Assembly: GCF_921293095.1 (NCBI RefSeq)
Contig: NC_060247.1
Coordinates: forward strand, 110,255,111 to 110,319,110
Length of the DNA stretch: 64,000 nucleotides
From: Ischnura elegans
Lineage: Eukaryota; Arthropoda; Insecta; Odonata; Coenagrionidae
Direction: 5' to 3'
In this document: positions 1-12,239 of the stretch, one piece after another
How the letters are laid out: every line of letters begins with the position of its first letter
How positions within the stretch are numbered: the stretch's first letter is position 1
Translations under genes and position numbers: made by a program
Notes under the pieces: generated by a model
Told to the model about the DNA's origin: nothing
Databases searched by the model: none
Seen by the model: the letters and a program-made list of their open reading frames with translations, nothing else

Positions 1-1740
1 AAGGCGCGGAATACCCTGTCTACGGTGATATGTTCTATGGGTTCCTCCACTGGCCAGTGAGATAAATTGTCGACAATTGTAAGGATGTAGCGGTAGCCGC
101 CGCATAGTGGTAGAGGTCCAACGATGTCAATATATAAGCGGAAGGATCACTTAGTTGGCAGGAGAAAGTCTCTCAGCGGCGATGTTTTATGGTGGAGCAC
201 CTTGCAATGCTGACAGGCAAGACAGCTGCGAGCCGATGGAGAACAGTCTGCACGCATGGAAGGTCAGTTGTATGGACGGGAGATGAGTTTGATTGCGGTG
301 TTGTCATGAGAATGATTAAATGAGGAGATATCTTTGGAGCTGAACCGACAGTGTGGACGGATAAAATGGTGGTTTGGCGAAGGCATCCCCAGTGAGATGT
401 CTGTCTACTTTAAAGGCACCTGGAGATGCTGAAGAGCATCGCTGTCTTGCAGGAGCTTACAGAGTTCCTAGTCATCATCTTGGGACCGACACATAACGGT
501 GAGGTCGGGCGGGGTAGGAGTGGACAGATTCTATCTGAAGGGTGATAATAGATTCTCTCATGAAGAAGCAGTCCACGACGATGTTTTCGAGTCCAGAGAT
601 TTGTATTACACCCGTGATGACCTGCGACATGAACACAAGATGATGAAATTGCCAAGGTGAACAAGTGTGGGTTTTCTGGTTCGTGGTACTAAGGCGTATT
701 ATAGGGGCTGTGGCCTGTGAATATAGCGAACTCGCGGGCTTCTACCGTCAGCATAGTTGTTAAACTGCTTGGTAGGCGGCGAAGTGTGCACGGTCGTTGG
801 CACTCCTCTTCTATTAGAAAGGCGTCAGCTTCTCTGAGAATAACTGATGTGGTCTCCAAGATCACCGGTCGAGTTACTGCAGGAAAGTACAGATTGCAGT
901 TAGCCTGGCACCTACGACGAGATCCAGAAGTGCAGAGGTTGTGAGTATGGGAGAGGGTTGCGGCCCTAGAGACACCAGTTTTCCTCGAAAGTTTGTGGGA
1001 TCTCTGGTGTCCAGGAAATTAAAGTGAAGCTTTTGAGCGTCTTGAGGTATTGAGTTGAGTGGAGCTTGGACATATGCGGCATGTGGAAAGTGAACAGTTC
1101 AGCATTCCTATTAATCATCGCATACAGCGAATGGTCTTGGGTGGAGCGATGTTGTTGATTTTGGTAACTTTATCAGACAAGGGTAAAAAGTCGTCAGCGC
1201 TGACATCGAAGTGGAGAAATGGGACCTTGCGAGATCCGAAGACGCACTTACCTCCGTTCATGACGGCTTCGTAGTCGGACTGGAAATGGAAAAGGATCCG
1301 GAGATTTGAAATATGTTCTACATTAGAGCTTGAAAACACCATAATATCATCCAAATACGGAAAGTAGAGCTCTAAAACACCATAATATCATCCAAATACG
1401 GAAAGCAGACAGCCAAGCCTTCGAGACCTTCGTTAGTGATACGCTTAGCAGCATTAGGAGCTCGAATGTGAAGATAGGTGTAATTACTAATGTCTTTTCG
1501 ATGTCTTCGGGATCCATAGGAATTTGGGTGAAGACCTAGGTGAACTTGATAACGTAGAAGACGGTGCATCCTTGAAAAGCATTTGAGAAATCGAGAAGAT
1601 GTCGGACGGAGTAGCGAACTGGAATGGTGCGTGTGTTGAGGTTCCTGTAGTCACCAACGGTATCTAGAAGTCATCGTTCTAGCGTATTCCGCACCGTAAA
1701 GAACCACATTCCAGATCAGACTCTTCGCTAATCTCTTCTT
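1..1740 (-). mobile_element. Ty3/gypsy-type LTR retrotransposon fossil, partial
   Basis: Reading on the minus strand gives pol-like stretches. Near the left edge is an integrase-like segment (DIVGPLP followed by GYRYILTIVDN). At 1115-1570 is reverse-transcriptase-like sequence with YLDDIMVF and KCVFGSRKVPFLHFDVSAD, the order and spacing usual for Ty3/gypsy RT. The copy runs off the left edge, is badly degraded with many breaks, and shows no LTR in the window. It is an old fossil lying downstream of gene R1 and may mark where R1's remaining exons were lost or displaced. Confidence 0.75.
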
Positions 1741-2448
1741 TCAGCTCTTGCGCAAAGATCTCCTTCGCAAGAAGCTCCCTTCTGTTCAGGAACGCCTCCT
1801 TTGCTTATGCAATTCTCTTCCTTTAATGAATCCTGATAGAGGTTATAAAATAAAAATTAATATCTCGAAGACTTGCCTTTCATTTGGCTACTCAGCCATC
1901 ATCTGGCATGGGAATGTGTTTCAACCGTATTAAGATTGATTAGTCTTGAGTATTGTGCGGAGTCGATGTGACGACGTCACGGATGAGGGGGGCTCTTTCA
2001 CGGCAGGGAAGAGGTGTTTCATGGCGTCACAGCTTCAGCGGGAAATCTCACCTTAAGGCAGTAGCGTAGTTAGGATTTTGAAATGGGGGGATTTGCTATA
2101 GATTTTGGGGCCCTTAACCTGGAGTGTATTGAAAATACCCCATGACAAAGTGGGGTTCGGAATATTTTCAGGAGCTTCGATGTTAAAAACGTGATTTTTC
2201 GGGCTTAAAAAAATTATTTTTGTACCAGTATTAATTGAAACCGTGTAATAAAAGGTTGAAAGGGGGGTTGGTATCCGGGAAATGCCCCTCGTAGCTATTC
2301 CACTGTCTTGTGGGGCCCATTAAGTTGCTGACAGAGAGGGGAGGATAAGGCGGTTGCTTACGTAATATTATTGGTGACAACTGAACTGACAATGGGTGGA
2401 AATTGTAACTGGTATAACAGATATAGCAATCTATAACTCTTCTTACTA
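1741..2448. other. no gene seen; mobile-element debris
   Basis: No coding exon or RNA gene is visible. Around 2054-2140 the sequence reads like the terminus of a DNA transposon (a GTAGCGTAGTTAGG-type end followed by a G-run), but no matching second end was found. No R-family exon was recognised here, although R1's missing exons would be expected to the left of 5161. Confidence 0.4.
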
Positions 2449-3099
2449 TTAACACTAGAAGGACGGCAGGGGTCATTTGACCCATTTTCAGAATTCAAAT
2501 TTATTTTTCTCTTATTAAAATATTTTTTTAAGTTTTGAAACTTTTTGACTTTGTTCATTTTGGTCTATATTTTGATAAATTAGTGAAAATTCAACAATTG
2601 TGTTTTGTTTAAAATTTTTATGACGTGTTATACCTAGAAGGACGGCTAGGGGTCATTTGACCCACAACTGGTTTTCGCGCTATTTTCTTGCCCGTGGGCA
2701 CTTTAGTGCCATGTATATCATAAAACCAGCAAGAGGCTAGTGTGGTAGATGATCTGCTTCATTTTGAATCTGGAAGTACCCGGTTCAATGCCAGTTTCGT
2801 CCCAAGGGCTCCTATCTGTTTTCGAGAACCTAGGCATAGCGACTTGTTGTGCACAATCTTTCGATATTTTTTGGACAGCAAAGGGAAATAAAACCTTTTC
2901 AATCCTTGATTTGCGTAAATTGATGTAATTATGATATTTTAATTTTGTTTTATTTATTGTTCAATGATTATTGTATTACCCACACCGGAAAATCGTCACG
3001 TATCCCAAGAATTGTTTTCCGTCGTCCAAGATTCAGAGCTCTTAGAGACATTATTTTCAATATCGACTCATCAGGTTTACGAATAACTTTCATTTTTCT

Positions 3100-3530
3100 G
3101 GCCTGACGGCACTGTCACTTGACCTAGCCCCTTTGCCGTGTGTTCAGGATTAGTGCCGCCTGACCCCGTCGGGGTTTGGGGCGAGTTGACTGCACGCTGC
3201 GTCCTCGGGAAAAATCCTGCCTCTTTTTGAGAGAGCGGAGGAATTGGGTGGACTGTAAAATTCTACTGTAAATCCTACCCTTGGAATCCGCACGTAGGTC
3301 GAAGAAGAAGCATTACTGCAAGATCCTGGAAGATACGAATTAGGATACGGTTGGCGGTTGAGTCCCTGCCTTTCGAACGGCAATTAGCGTTACTTCTGAA
3401 AATGTTGCCCTTTTCATGAATTTCTAATGCTCTCAAGCTCTCTATATCTCCAATGCAACTAGAGAAGATTCTACCATAATGTGCTTTCGTTTGTAGATAT
3501 TTTCGCATGCATATCAGTAGCGAGTTGAGG
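3100..3530. other. unassigned insert inside piggyBac 1
   Basis: This more GC-rich stretch lies within the piggyBac element and gives two overlapping minus-strand open frames (3150-3383, 3275-3508). Neither resembles a transposase block or a host protein that I recognise. It may be a nested insertion or the element's own 5' region. Confidence 0.3.
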
Positions 3531-4424
3531 AAGAAAGTAAGAAGTCGAGAAATATATCAAGAGAAGAGAATCGTCGCGATTCAAATAGCTGTAGGGAATA
3601 TTGAAGATCAGTCTGGAAGTGAATCGTAAACATCAGTTCAAGGACATTCTGACCAATCCATCAACATCTGCGTGTGATGGATGCGACGAAGTCCAAGATA
3701 GTGAATCCGATGGCGACTTTGGCGTGATAGCAAATGCACAGCTCTATCCAACAAAATACAGCTGTCCTTTTATGAGGTAAATTCCAAATAAACCAGACAA
3801 ATTTGGAATCGAGTACTGGGTTTTGACTGATGTGAAATGAAAATACAGCCTAAATGAATTGCCATATTGTGGCAAAGATGATGATTGGCCATCAAATCAA
3901 GCGTTGGGGAAATAAATAGTTACTAAAGTGACTAAAGAATTCAGGAATAAATGTAACTTGTAACAATTATTTTCCATCCATCCTGCTGGCAGGAAGTCAT
4001 AAAAAAAATGGAAAACTTCTCTTGCATGGACGATCTGAAAAAAACTGGCGTGACGCACAAATATCCATGACCCCTAAAATACCCATGTAATTCATTCAGA
4101 GCGAATGTTCAAAAAATTCCTTAGGCCATACTCTTTCGTAGAATGAGGCAAGCTAGAACAATAATGTACTTTCACTCAGCAGCATGATCTCAGACGACAC
4201 TATTTCCGAAACGAATAAAAGAATACCAGAGACCATCCTATTTCGTAATAAAAACAAAGTGGGAGTAGATATGATGGATAGCATGTATCAATTTATTTAC
4301 ACGTCTCCAAATCCAACAGCCATATCTCCCCGGGCACAAAAATGAAAAAGGTGCCAAATATGTACCATCAAATTGAATAATTGCACCAATTTCCTTCCCA
4401 TTTTCCAAATTCCTTTTCATGTGC

Positions 4425-4505
4425 AAATGGCTGGTGTCCTATCACCCCCTGCCACACGCTGTTAGGCGGCTTGCGGGTTAGTGTGTAGATTTAGATGTAG
4501 ATGAA
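4425..4505 (+). repeat. nested LINE 3' tail with TAGATG repeat end
   Basis: The segment contains GGCTGGTGTCCTA, then CCCTGCCACACGC, a GGCGGCTTGCGGG block and a TAGATTTAGATGTAGATG end. The same blocks recur at 58430-58500, directly after a LINE open reading frame remnant. This is therefore the 3' tail of that LINE family, inserted into the piggyBac element. Confidence 0.55.
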
Positions 4506-5160
4506 TAAATCGTCCAATGAACGCATTCAGCGCAAAAAATATTTTGTGGAAACAGCGCTGAAAAAATACTGTCTGTCTGAGATTTACAACAAAGTAATAA
4601 GTTTTAAAAATTTTAATGCAAATTTTGTAAACCCAGTACCCCTATTGTTTAAACATGTAACACAACTTTTGTATTCAGTGTATGTATTTTCATTATTTGA
4701 TTTGCAATCGACTACTACACACGGTTTAATTCATGATTCTATAAAATAATTGTTATTAACTTTTGACGATGGAAATAATATTTAATAATGTTAAATAGTG
4801 TTTTTAATGAACTAATTCAACAATTAATACGATTAAACTGAATATTGGTTGAATATTAGGCGTTTTATTCCAAAATACATTTTAGGGGTCAAATGACCCC
4901 TAGCCGTCCTTCTAGGTAGCGCGAAACTCCCGTCCTCCTAGTGTTAAAGATAAATTTTGTTTTAATTTTGAAGTGATAAAATTTCGTAAATATTTTGCAT
5001 TAAACGTAAAATTTAAAGTAAACATAAAATAAAGAAAATTATTAAATACTGTTTTCAAATTGAAAAGTCCAATTGAATAATTTCTTCCAAATATAACTAT
5101 TAGTAAAAAATAACTTTTGATAGAAATCAATTTATAGTAAACTTAGAATGAAAATACCAC

Positions 5161-8100
5161 CTGCAAAATTGTTGACATCGAGGACATTCGCTATTGTTGA
5201 AGTGCTTATCTGCTTCATCTACTTTCTCCATAGTAAACTCCATTTGGATACAGTTAAATATATTGGTTCTGGGATCCTAAAGAAATATTGGCCAAAAATT
5301 AGCTCCTAGTTTACATAATCTACAGTATGTGCAAAAGAAAAATTACCAATTTTTTGAGAAAAAAATGGCAAGATTAACAGCGCAAATAAAGATAATTGAC
5401 GTAGAACTATCAAACATTTCATCATTTGCAGGCATTACCAATGACAATAGAACAATTTCTTATGCATAAAATCTTGCACTTAATGAAACAACTTATAAAA
5501 TGAATTATGAGAATACTTGTGAAAACTTAAACGCCAATTCTTTCATAAATTTGAAATTCTCCACATATTCTTGTCCTCATAGATCATTATGGCTATTTTA
5601 GACTATTATGTCGCAGTTACTACGTAATCCAGGCCATGAATATTACACAAACGTTAATAGCTTCCGGATGTATACTGATTTATGTCCTCTTGAATATAAA
5701 ACCTTTTTACTTTATGTCAGTTATAAATATTCAATTGTTGACTGAATTTTTCATTTAAAATTTTTTAATTTGATGAGTACAAATCCATCCTATTTTTAAT
5801 ATTTGTGTTTCTAAGCATTTTGATTCTGTTCATTCGAAAGAGATGTTGAATATATTCAATATTTTAAATTTTCATCGTCTGGGTATTTGAAAATTCATAT
5901 AGTATATTGATTTTTTTCATTTTAATATCATTATGCTCGCCTTCCTTAATTCTGTGAATGGTATGTAAATATTCCTAAAAGTTATATATACTTGTAGGAG
6001 TAATTTAAACCATTTACCATGTCTCTGTGAAAGTATATAGTTTACGTGTATTGCGATACTGGCATTTGAGAAGAAAATAATAAAATCATGCTTCTATAAT
6101 TCTTACCATCGCAAATCTCTCACATTCTGTCAAATTCCTTTCGGGCGCGTTCGTTGCCGAGCATGGATCAAATGTTAGAAGAATGACAATAAACCCTGTA
6201 AAAAAATGAATTTCTCGAATGAGTTCGATCATAACAGCCTCAATACAACAAAACAAACTCGAATCCACCTTATTATTTATTAAATAGATCAAAATGAACT
6301 CCAAAGTAAAATTGTCTTGAGTTCAGGATGAAAGGTTTTCAAACGTGTCTTGCGAAAGCTTACAGTTCACAGTTGCCGAGAATGCTAATATTTATGACAC
6401 TGAAGCCTAAATACAAGAAACACATGAGCTTGTTTGCTGATTGCTGATTAAATTTGACCTCGGAAGAATAAAAAATCAGAAAATGAATGAATGAATTATA
6501 TGAAAATGTGAGAATATATTCAGGTATTCTTGAAATATACACAACGAGAGTGATCTCAATTTGGAAGATTAGTTTTCTTTATGTTACTTTATTTGAATTC
6601 ATAAGGTGCGACAGTGATAGGGTGTCTTCGACTTGGTCAATCGTTGCCGAAGTCTAAAATTCCAGTAAATTCTGAGGCTCTCCGAGGCCGCATTAACTCC
6701 AGGAACTCCAGGCTTAGTTTAATAGGTTGGCTTATGGCTACGAGTTCTTCTTTGTTCTTCAGGTGATTCCCCGAAAGCTCGCTATGGCTCAAAGGCTGCT
6801 CGTTCTCGCTCGATTTTAAAAATGATTGAAAACCTTCCTCTAGGTCCACTTCTAGATTATGTGGTCAACCCTTCCCGTAATTCTGAGCTTTGAGGGGTCG
6901 GCGGAAGAGTCACTCTTAGACGAGGTTGGGAGATTCTGGGGGAAATCCCATTTATGTCTGGGATTGATGCCTATTGCTAGAAGAGAATAAAATATCCTCT
7001 TTTATATCCCGCTCTCTGATGTGTGTATTTCTACCCCGAGATCAGCACCCAGAGAGACAGAAAACCATAGGGAAGTTACGGTGATAGTAGTAGTAGGCAG
7101 AGGTAGGGCACGCCGCGGCGTCCTGCTAGGCATGGTGGGCCATGAAAGATTGTTTCTATATTAGATACAGAGAACAGTAGTGGATCTATGGGGGCATCTA
7201 AGCCCCATTCATTTTCGCTGATATTCTCTTATTAACGCTTTGCTTTTTCGAAGTCGAAGTCACGGTAGACTTTACCTTAATTTAATCGCTGTAGCCTCCC
7301 CCCCCTCTTGGTTACCCAATTCACACTTCATAGAGTAGAAATTTTGTTTGGATCCCCACTACTGCTGGGAGATTGCCCCCACTTAGCTCCCTTGATCCTA
7401 CCCTGGATCCACCACTGACTGAGGATACTTAGGTTCTGAGCTAAAAGAGTAGGTTAAAAATCGATTTAGAAGGAAGAATGGATGGTGGGCGGTGGAATAG
7501 AACATGATGTATGGATATAACGAAAGCGATTAAGCCTTATTGTGAACTAAAGAGAGAAGTACATGATGGGAAGGAAGATGGCCGGAATAGACCGGAAATG
7601 CTCTATGTTAACCTACCTTCACCTTCAGTAGTACATTTTAGTAGCAACGTTACACTTCTGGAGAAACCAAGTGATTAAGCTTTCTATGTTTAACTCATTT
7701 TTTTTTTCTTTAGTGGGCCGCGTAAAGAAACCATCGCCAGTAATGCCACCATCCGTGGATCTAAAATAAATTAGAATGTCTCGGGAATCTGAACGCCTTA
7801 GTGAATAGAGTGGGTGGGATCATGGGGGTCGGCATGAAGATTTCGTTATCTAGTCTAGTCCCACGGATTAATCGTGGACATTTCAATTGGAGCCGAGAGG
7901 AAGGAATAGATCAAATACTAAGTCACTTCCTCAAGGATGTTAGACCCTCCATCCTTGATCTGTGGCCGATTGTGACGGAACTGTTCGAGAATTGTAGTCC
8001 TTTTCTAGAATTCATAGTAGAGATGGTTTTATGGTAAAACCATGGGGTCACAGAATCCAGCCAAACAAGAATGTGTTAAACCACCGAAATAAAAAAAATA

Positions 8101-10133
8101 AAAAAATCCCTTTTTTGAAAGCCACCCAAAGAACCATTCCCCTGTTTGGTAAAAGTCACTATTTCAAAAGTCACATTCCTATTTCGCGATGCTTTACGCA
8201 ACCGCATGACCTTATACTTTATACGATTAATGCTTATGCTATTCTCCTCGCAACATTTGTGTAACGCATTCGGAAGAGTCCGCAGACCTTTCGCTGACCG
8301 GTACCTCAAAGCCTGAACTTACGCGAACCTCGCTGATTTTAACGTCATTTCTCCAACTTTAACAGTAGCTTCCAACTCATTCCAAGCCTATCTTACCACC
8401 TTCTCAACATATACGTTTAAAACATCGGTGAAAGAGCAAAGCTTTACCTTTTCGGCAATGCTTTCCCACCCAGATTCTCTGGTTAACATCCCTCATATGC
8501 GCAGTCTGGGCGTACGAATACGGCGAACGAGTCGCCTATCCATCCAATATAAGCCTATTTTCTTCAGGAGATTCATTTGCTTCACCCAGTTCACTCTATC
8601 ATATGCCTTTCCAAAATCAAGGAAGAAGGAGGATCGAGTTGCTGTGAGGGCTAAAATGTTGGCTTACCACCTTGTGGGCCCGGGTTTAAATCCTGGCGGT
8701 GGCAGAGATTTTTCAGAGATTCCTGCTTGAATGATGTGTGGAGGACTTTTAAAGCCCAACACTCCGTCCGTCGGATGCGATGTTAAGCCGTGGTTTCTTT
8801 GCTTTCGTTACGAGCAGGCTAATTCGGACGCCGGGTTTCTCTCCACCCTTCCTTACCTGCTCCTCCCTAATGGCGCAAATTACCTTAGCTGTCGCTCACC
8901 TCGTTCAAATGTCATACCGTGTGCCTCTACGAAGAAGGTAAACACGTCCTTGCCATTACGTAATTTCCTCTCAACCAAGAATCTCATTATACCTTCCATA
9001 CTACATCACACAAACATTCACTCGTCATCTCACAGCAATTAATTAGAAATATTTTTTGTCTCTTCGAACAAAACTTTTTTTTCCACCAGGGATGACATGT
9101 GAAACGAAACAAAAATGTTTCGTTCATGGGCGTACCCAGCGAGGAGCAGGAGGGGGCAGCTGCCCCGCCCCCCTTAGAAGCAAAAATCGCTAATTTCTTT
9201 AGGGAAAATAATTTTTTAATAATATTATTATTCAAGCAAATATGTTTAAAAACTAATAAATTGCTGTTACAGTTTCCTTAAAATGTTAATTTCATTCATC
9301 TTTTCCATGCTTAAATCTTACCTACGACTTGAATTTCCATGGTTTGCTCCCACCCCGAAACGAAACGAAAATAAGAGGTCTAGGTTTAGTTTCTTTACCG
9401 CACGAAATAAAAATCACTAAGCAGTTTAGTTTCTACACAGGACAAAACTTTACTCCCAGGAACGAAATCAAATTAATATAAATACCGCTGCTCATAGTTA
9501 ATTTTCGATCACAGAAGTTGAGTAGAGGGGGAAAAGAGGGAATAGTTTCGACCCATTTCATGACAGAATGTAGATAGGTTAAAGCAACTAGCTTCGTCAT
9601 ATTGCGATTGAGCACTGCGTAGCACATTATGAGTGGAAAAGTGCCCCATGCATCTGGAGTCTGTAGAGCGAACCTATACTCCATTCAACCGTACTTTGTA
9701 TTCGGTGTGTGGGTCGAAACTAAACTGTTCGAAGGTAAAGCACGTAGTAGTCCCTCCGGTGCGAAACATGATTTGTTTCCTTTCGTCCCAGAGGTATAGT
9801 TTAGTTTCGATCCGAAGTAGTTTCGACACCGATTTCGTTTCGACACTGAATTTAGCTCACAGGGTTTAATTATTTTTCATTTTGTTCCTACATTTCGAAA
9901 CTATTCGGAAACGAAACTATTGAAATTTTACATATTTTGACTTTCGCTTAGTTTTGATTACCATCCTCGGTTTCCACGTGCTGATGACGAACCCCGTTGA
10001 AACCAAGAAACTGCGGTTGATTAAAAACTTTTTGTAAAATCACCGAGTCAAAACTTTTCATTCACAATAGTATGAAATATACAATACGTAAAAATGACTT
10101 ACCGATAATGAACAATTGCGTCAATGAAGCCAT
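5161..10133 (-). CDS. R1: secreted 27-kDa haemolymph glycoprotein-like gene, exons 1-3 (partial)
   Basis: I infer three minus-strand exons: exon 1 10133-10103 (MASLTQLFII plus one base), exon 2 6195-6107 and exon 3 5276-5161. All have GT donors and AG acceptors, in phases 1, 0 and 2. Exon 1 and the start of exon 2 form a signal peptide (hydrophobic FIVILLTF after the charge-poor start). The next residues carry TEC, FNC and SECPRCQQFC. This is the same Cys order as the + strand genes P1 and P2, and exons 1 and 3 have exactly their lengths (31 and 116 nt). Sequons NLT and NNS suggest glycosylation. Exons 4-6 were not found before the left edge, where piggyBac and gypsy relics lie, so the gene either continues outside the window or is truncated. 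The product would be an extracellular protein. DUF1397 membership is inferred through homology to P1/P2; function is unknown. Confidence 0.65.
6590..7140. other. R1 intron 1: unassigned, locally open minus-strand frame
   Basis: A 70-codon minus-strand frame at 6849-6637 (MDLEEGFQSFLKSSENEQPL...) has ordinary-looking composition, but there is no start context, splice partner or family resemblance that I can point to. It may be retroelement debris. I do not call it a gene. Confidence 0.2.
7175..7417. mobile_element. short hAT-type non-autonomous element
   Basis: The termini are CAGTAGTGGATCTATGG and CCTGGATCCACCACTG, imperfect inverted repeats starting with the CAG...CTG typical of hAT ends. 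The flanking octamers ACAGAGAA and ACTGAGGA match at 6 of 8 positions, consistent with a decayed 8-bp target duplication. There is no coding capacity. It lies in R1 intron 1. Confidence 0.6.
7420..8639. other. R1 intron 1: nothing recognised
   Basis: Open frames on both strands (for example 7801-8037 and 8428-8730) are short, overlap each other and lack any recognisable motif. I see no RNA gene or repeat with clear ends. Confidence 0.3.
8640..8970 (+). repeat. tRNA-derived SINE, copy 1
   Basis: The copy begins with a tRNA-like head including a B-box-like GGGTTTAAATCC, then GGCGGTGGCAGAGATTTTTC. The SINE body follows with the diagnostic AGCCCAACACTCCGTCCGTC block. Four more copies are recognisable at 10195, 45070, 51350 and 58820, all on the same strand. 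Confidence 0.7.
9088..9969. mobile_element. hAT-like non-autonomous element rich in GAAACGAAA motifs
   Basis: The left end reads CAGGGATGACATGTGAAACG. The right end, read in reverse, is CGAGGATGGTAATCAAAAC. These are imperfect inverted termini of the CAGGGATG hAT type. The interior is filled with dispersed GAAACGAAA/TTTAGTTTC motifs at both sides. A second repeat beginning GGGCGTACCCAGCG (from about 9126 to 9340) appears nested inside. It lies in R1 intron 1, close to exon 1. Confidence 0.45.
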
Positions 10134-10140
10134 GCCGAGG

Positions 10141-10165
10141 GTTAGCTGAATAATTCCAGGAGATT
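10141..10165 (-). promoter_or_regulatory. conserved proximal 5' element of the R genes
   Basis: Reading towards R1, the block GGAATTATTCAGCTAACC ends a few bases before the ATG. Nearly the same block (TTCAGCCAACC) precedes the ATG of R2 and R3. It could hold an initiator (TTCAG) giving a very short 5' UTR. Beyond about 80 bp the R loci share only a SINE, so this is the only gene-specific conserved upstream sequence. Confidence 0.35.
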
Positions 10166-10194
10166 TTTCCCGCCTCAGATATTATGATTTTTTT

Positions 10195-10515
10195 GTGGAA
10201 CGGATTCTTGTGAATGCTGGAGAGTTAGCTTCTTCTTCCGTGGGCGCGGGATCAAATCCAGGTAGTGGCGGAGATTTTTCACTGAACGACTGATCTCTCG
10301 TTGTGCTATTTATGGAGGGCACTGGAAGTACAGCACTCCATATGTCGGTTGGAGCATTAAGTGGTAGTCAGCTAGGCGTCTTTCTTCAAGAGCAGGCCAG
10401 CGTTTTGATGGCCCCGCCTCCTTGCTTTCCTATCCTTCCTTATGGATCAAATGAATAAGGCCTCGGTTGCCTCCTCCAATCACCTACCTACACCCAAAGT
10501 TTAACTCTTTACTTT
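10195..10515 (+). repeat. tRNA-derived SINE, copy 2 (upstream of R1)
   Basis: The tRNA-like head has GGGATCAAATCC as a B-box remnant and is followed by GTGGCGGAGATTTTTCACTG. The body contains TATGGAGGGCACTGGAAGTA and ends with a CTCGGTTGCCTCCTCCAATC block. It sits about 60 bp upstream of R1 exon 1, on the opposite strand to the gene. Copies 3 and 5 take the same position at R2 and R3. Confidence 0.75.
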
Positions 10516-10559
10516 GAGCTGAAATTATGCCTAGTCCAATCTATAGCAAAATTTACGCG

Positions 10560-10860
10560 TGCACCCGTTAAAGTATTGGGAAGACGAGTGATGGGATAAA
10601 GAAGTGGACGGCTATCGTAGTGGAATAATTCAGTCCACGAGCTTTGACCTTACAGATAAGCTTTTGAATTGATTGGGCCACCCATTCCTCAAAACTAATA
10701 TAATTAGAAAATTTTCGATGACGGAAATAGAAGACAGTGTACCAGTCAATGGAGTGACCCCCAAACCCCAATAGTTCATTACATTCCGCTACATTTTTTA
10801 TAATTTTTCTTTCCTTCATTCAAGTACAGGTGAAACTTTTTCTGTATGAACGTGCCGAGA
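10560..10860. repeat. block shared with the R3 upstream region
   Basis: This sequence aligns with 59180-59400. Shared landmarks are GAGTGATGGGATAA and CCAGTCAATGG and the bases between them. Together with the SINE it extends the homology upstream of R1 and R3 to roughly 700 bp. No gene is seen. It may be an old repeat or part of the ancestral promoter region. Confidence 0.5.
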
Positions 10861-10925
10861 TTACGACTATAATTATTAGCAAATACATACATTTATTACG
10901 AAACCAAATATTTATTTAACACATA

Positions 10926-11395
10926 CGAGGTGTGTGAGAAAAGTTTGTGAAACGTTGAATGTGTGAGGGCTCTTCTGAGCTCAGACCGTCGTTTAAAATT
11001 AAGAATGATGAGATAACAGTAAAATTTAGACAATTTTACCGCGAATGATTCCTTTGAGACCCGACATTGCAGACAAGTGGATGATAATGATAATGACAAC
11101 GACAACTTCACCGTGACAATGCCCCGTGTAACACGACTGAGAGAAACGGGTGAACAGTCAACGTTGTGTCCACCGGTCTGTGATAGACATATTTGTTCAT
11201 CTTTTGCACTTCTTCAGTGCGAGTTTCAACCCAATGCAGCAAATACATTTTTTTGACACTGCCATCAGTGAAGTTGTGTTTTTTTTTGTGTTACAGAAAT
11301 AGAGCACCGTAATTTAGAGAAAATTTCTGCGATAAACTATTGTGTTACACTTGATGAATCCGCAAATGTGACTTTCGAGAAGTTGAAACTGGCCT
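10926..11395 (+). mobile_element. mariner fragments, rearranged
   Basis: The left terminus CGAGGTGTGTGAGAAAAG follows a TA. Beyond it come pieces translating as SSDRRL and, further on, bases encoding RPDIADKW-type residues, the mariner transposase core also seen at 46500-46960. From about 11290 a second piece reads EHRNLEKISAINYCVTLDES and then VTFEKLKLAYG, like the N-terminus of a mariner transposase. The pieces are internally deleted and dead. The left flank matches that of the mariner at about 46400, so the insertion predates the R1/R2 duplication. Confidence 0.6.
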
Positions 11396-12105
11396 ATGGA
11401 GTTAGGAAAAAATAAGGACCTTAAGACTACGGCGATTTACAATATAACCACCACCCCGATTATGAATGGGAAGTCAATCAAAAAATCTGTTGAAGACATA
11501 TAATTCCTTTTACTAATTTTTTTCGAATGAAAACTTTTTTATGCTCTCATTAGAAATATCTCTAATGTGAGGGTTATTTCAAATCTTTGCCACTTGCTTA
11601 AGGATTTAATTAGTGACTTGACAGTTAGGGACGTATTCATAGGCAAGTCATAAGTATTTGCTTCACGAATATCTTATCAAGAATGTGCTTATTCGCAAAT
11701 TCCGTTTCATAATCAAGACGCCTTTGTCAAGACTGGTTTATTTGTTGACCATGAAAGCGGATACCGAATAAACTCGCCTTGACCAATAAGAAGGTTTTAA
11801 TCAAGACGAACTTTAGTGTACAGTTACGATGCAACTATGAATTCGGCCTTTAGAGTGTAATTTATTATTATTTCTTTCTTAAATATCCGTTGACATAATG
11901 CCCAGAGAATCGTGGTCACTTCATTTAAGATAATTTTTTTGCCGGTTTAATGTGTTTATTTACTCAAAATATTATTCATTGCAGGCAATTTATGTATTTC
12001 TTTGAATGCGGAGAGGAAGAAACCAGAAGGTGTTCGGGGGAATTCAAAACAACTGTCACTCAAGTCATGTCCATATGGAGAATTTCGTCTTTTTGCTCGA
12101 GATAA
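11396..12105 (+). pseudogene. P0: orphan last exon of a P-type gene
   Basis: The exon at 11985-12105 follows a good acceptor (ATTGCAG). With the phase-2 entry of the family it reads FMYFFECGEEETRRCSGEF, then TTVTQVMSIWRISSFCSR, and a stop. It closely matches exon 6 of P1 and P2, with the three final cysteines in place. Sequence from about 11396 to the acceptor aligns with intron 5 of P1 (from about 27553) and P2. To the left the match stops at mariner debris, and beyond that the R1 gene runs the other way. No exons 1-5 of a P gene lie upstream within the window. It is most simply the broken end of a third P copy left by unequal crossing over or by an insertion. It could be expressed only if distant exons exist outside the window. 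Confidence 0.7.
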
Positions 12106-12239
12106 TTTCACATGAAATGTGCGATTTTTCTGCAATATTAAAATGGTGCATTGTCGACAAAATCATCATTGGTATCAGCTACCCATTTACGGAAAATCAT
12201 AAGGTTTTTATTCTCAATAAGAAAATCTTTTCTTTCCGC

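Larger units (their letters stand above)
2453..4943. mobile_element. piggyBac-like DNA transposon 1, degraded
   Basis: The element is flanked by TTAA at 2449-2452 and 4944-4947. The termini are CACTAGAAGGACGG on the left and its near complement CCGTCCTCCTAGTG on the right. A subterminal inverted pair containing GGGGTCATTTGACCC lies at 2635-2665 and 4885-4916. Internal + strand sequence around 3770-3900 reads IPNKPDKFGIEYWVLTDV and PYCGKDD. Around 4230-4280 it reads PETILFRNKNKVGVDMMDSM. Both are typical piggyBac transposase blocks around the catalytic aspartates. Several stops and a nested LINE tail show that it is dead. It lies at the left, just 214 bp from R1 exon 3. Confidence 0.85.
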
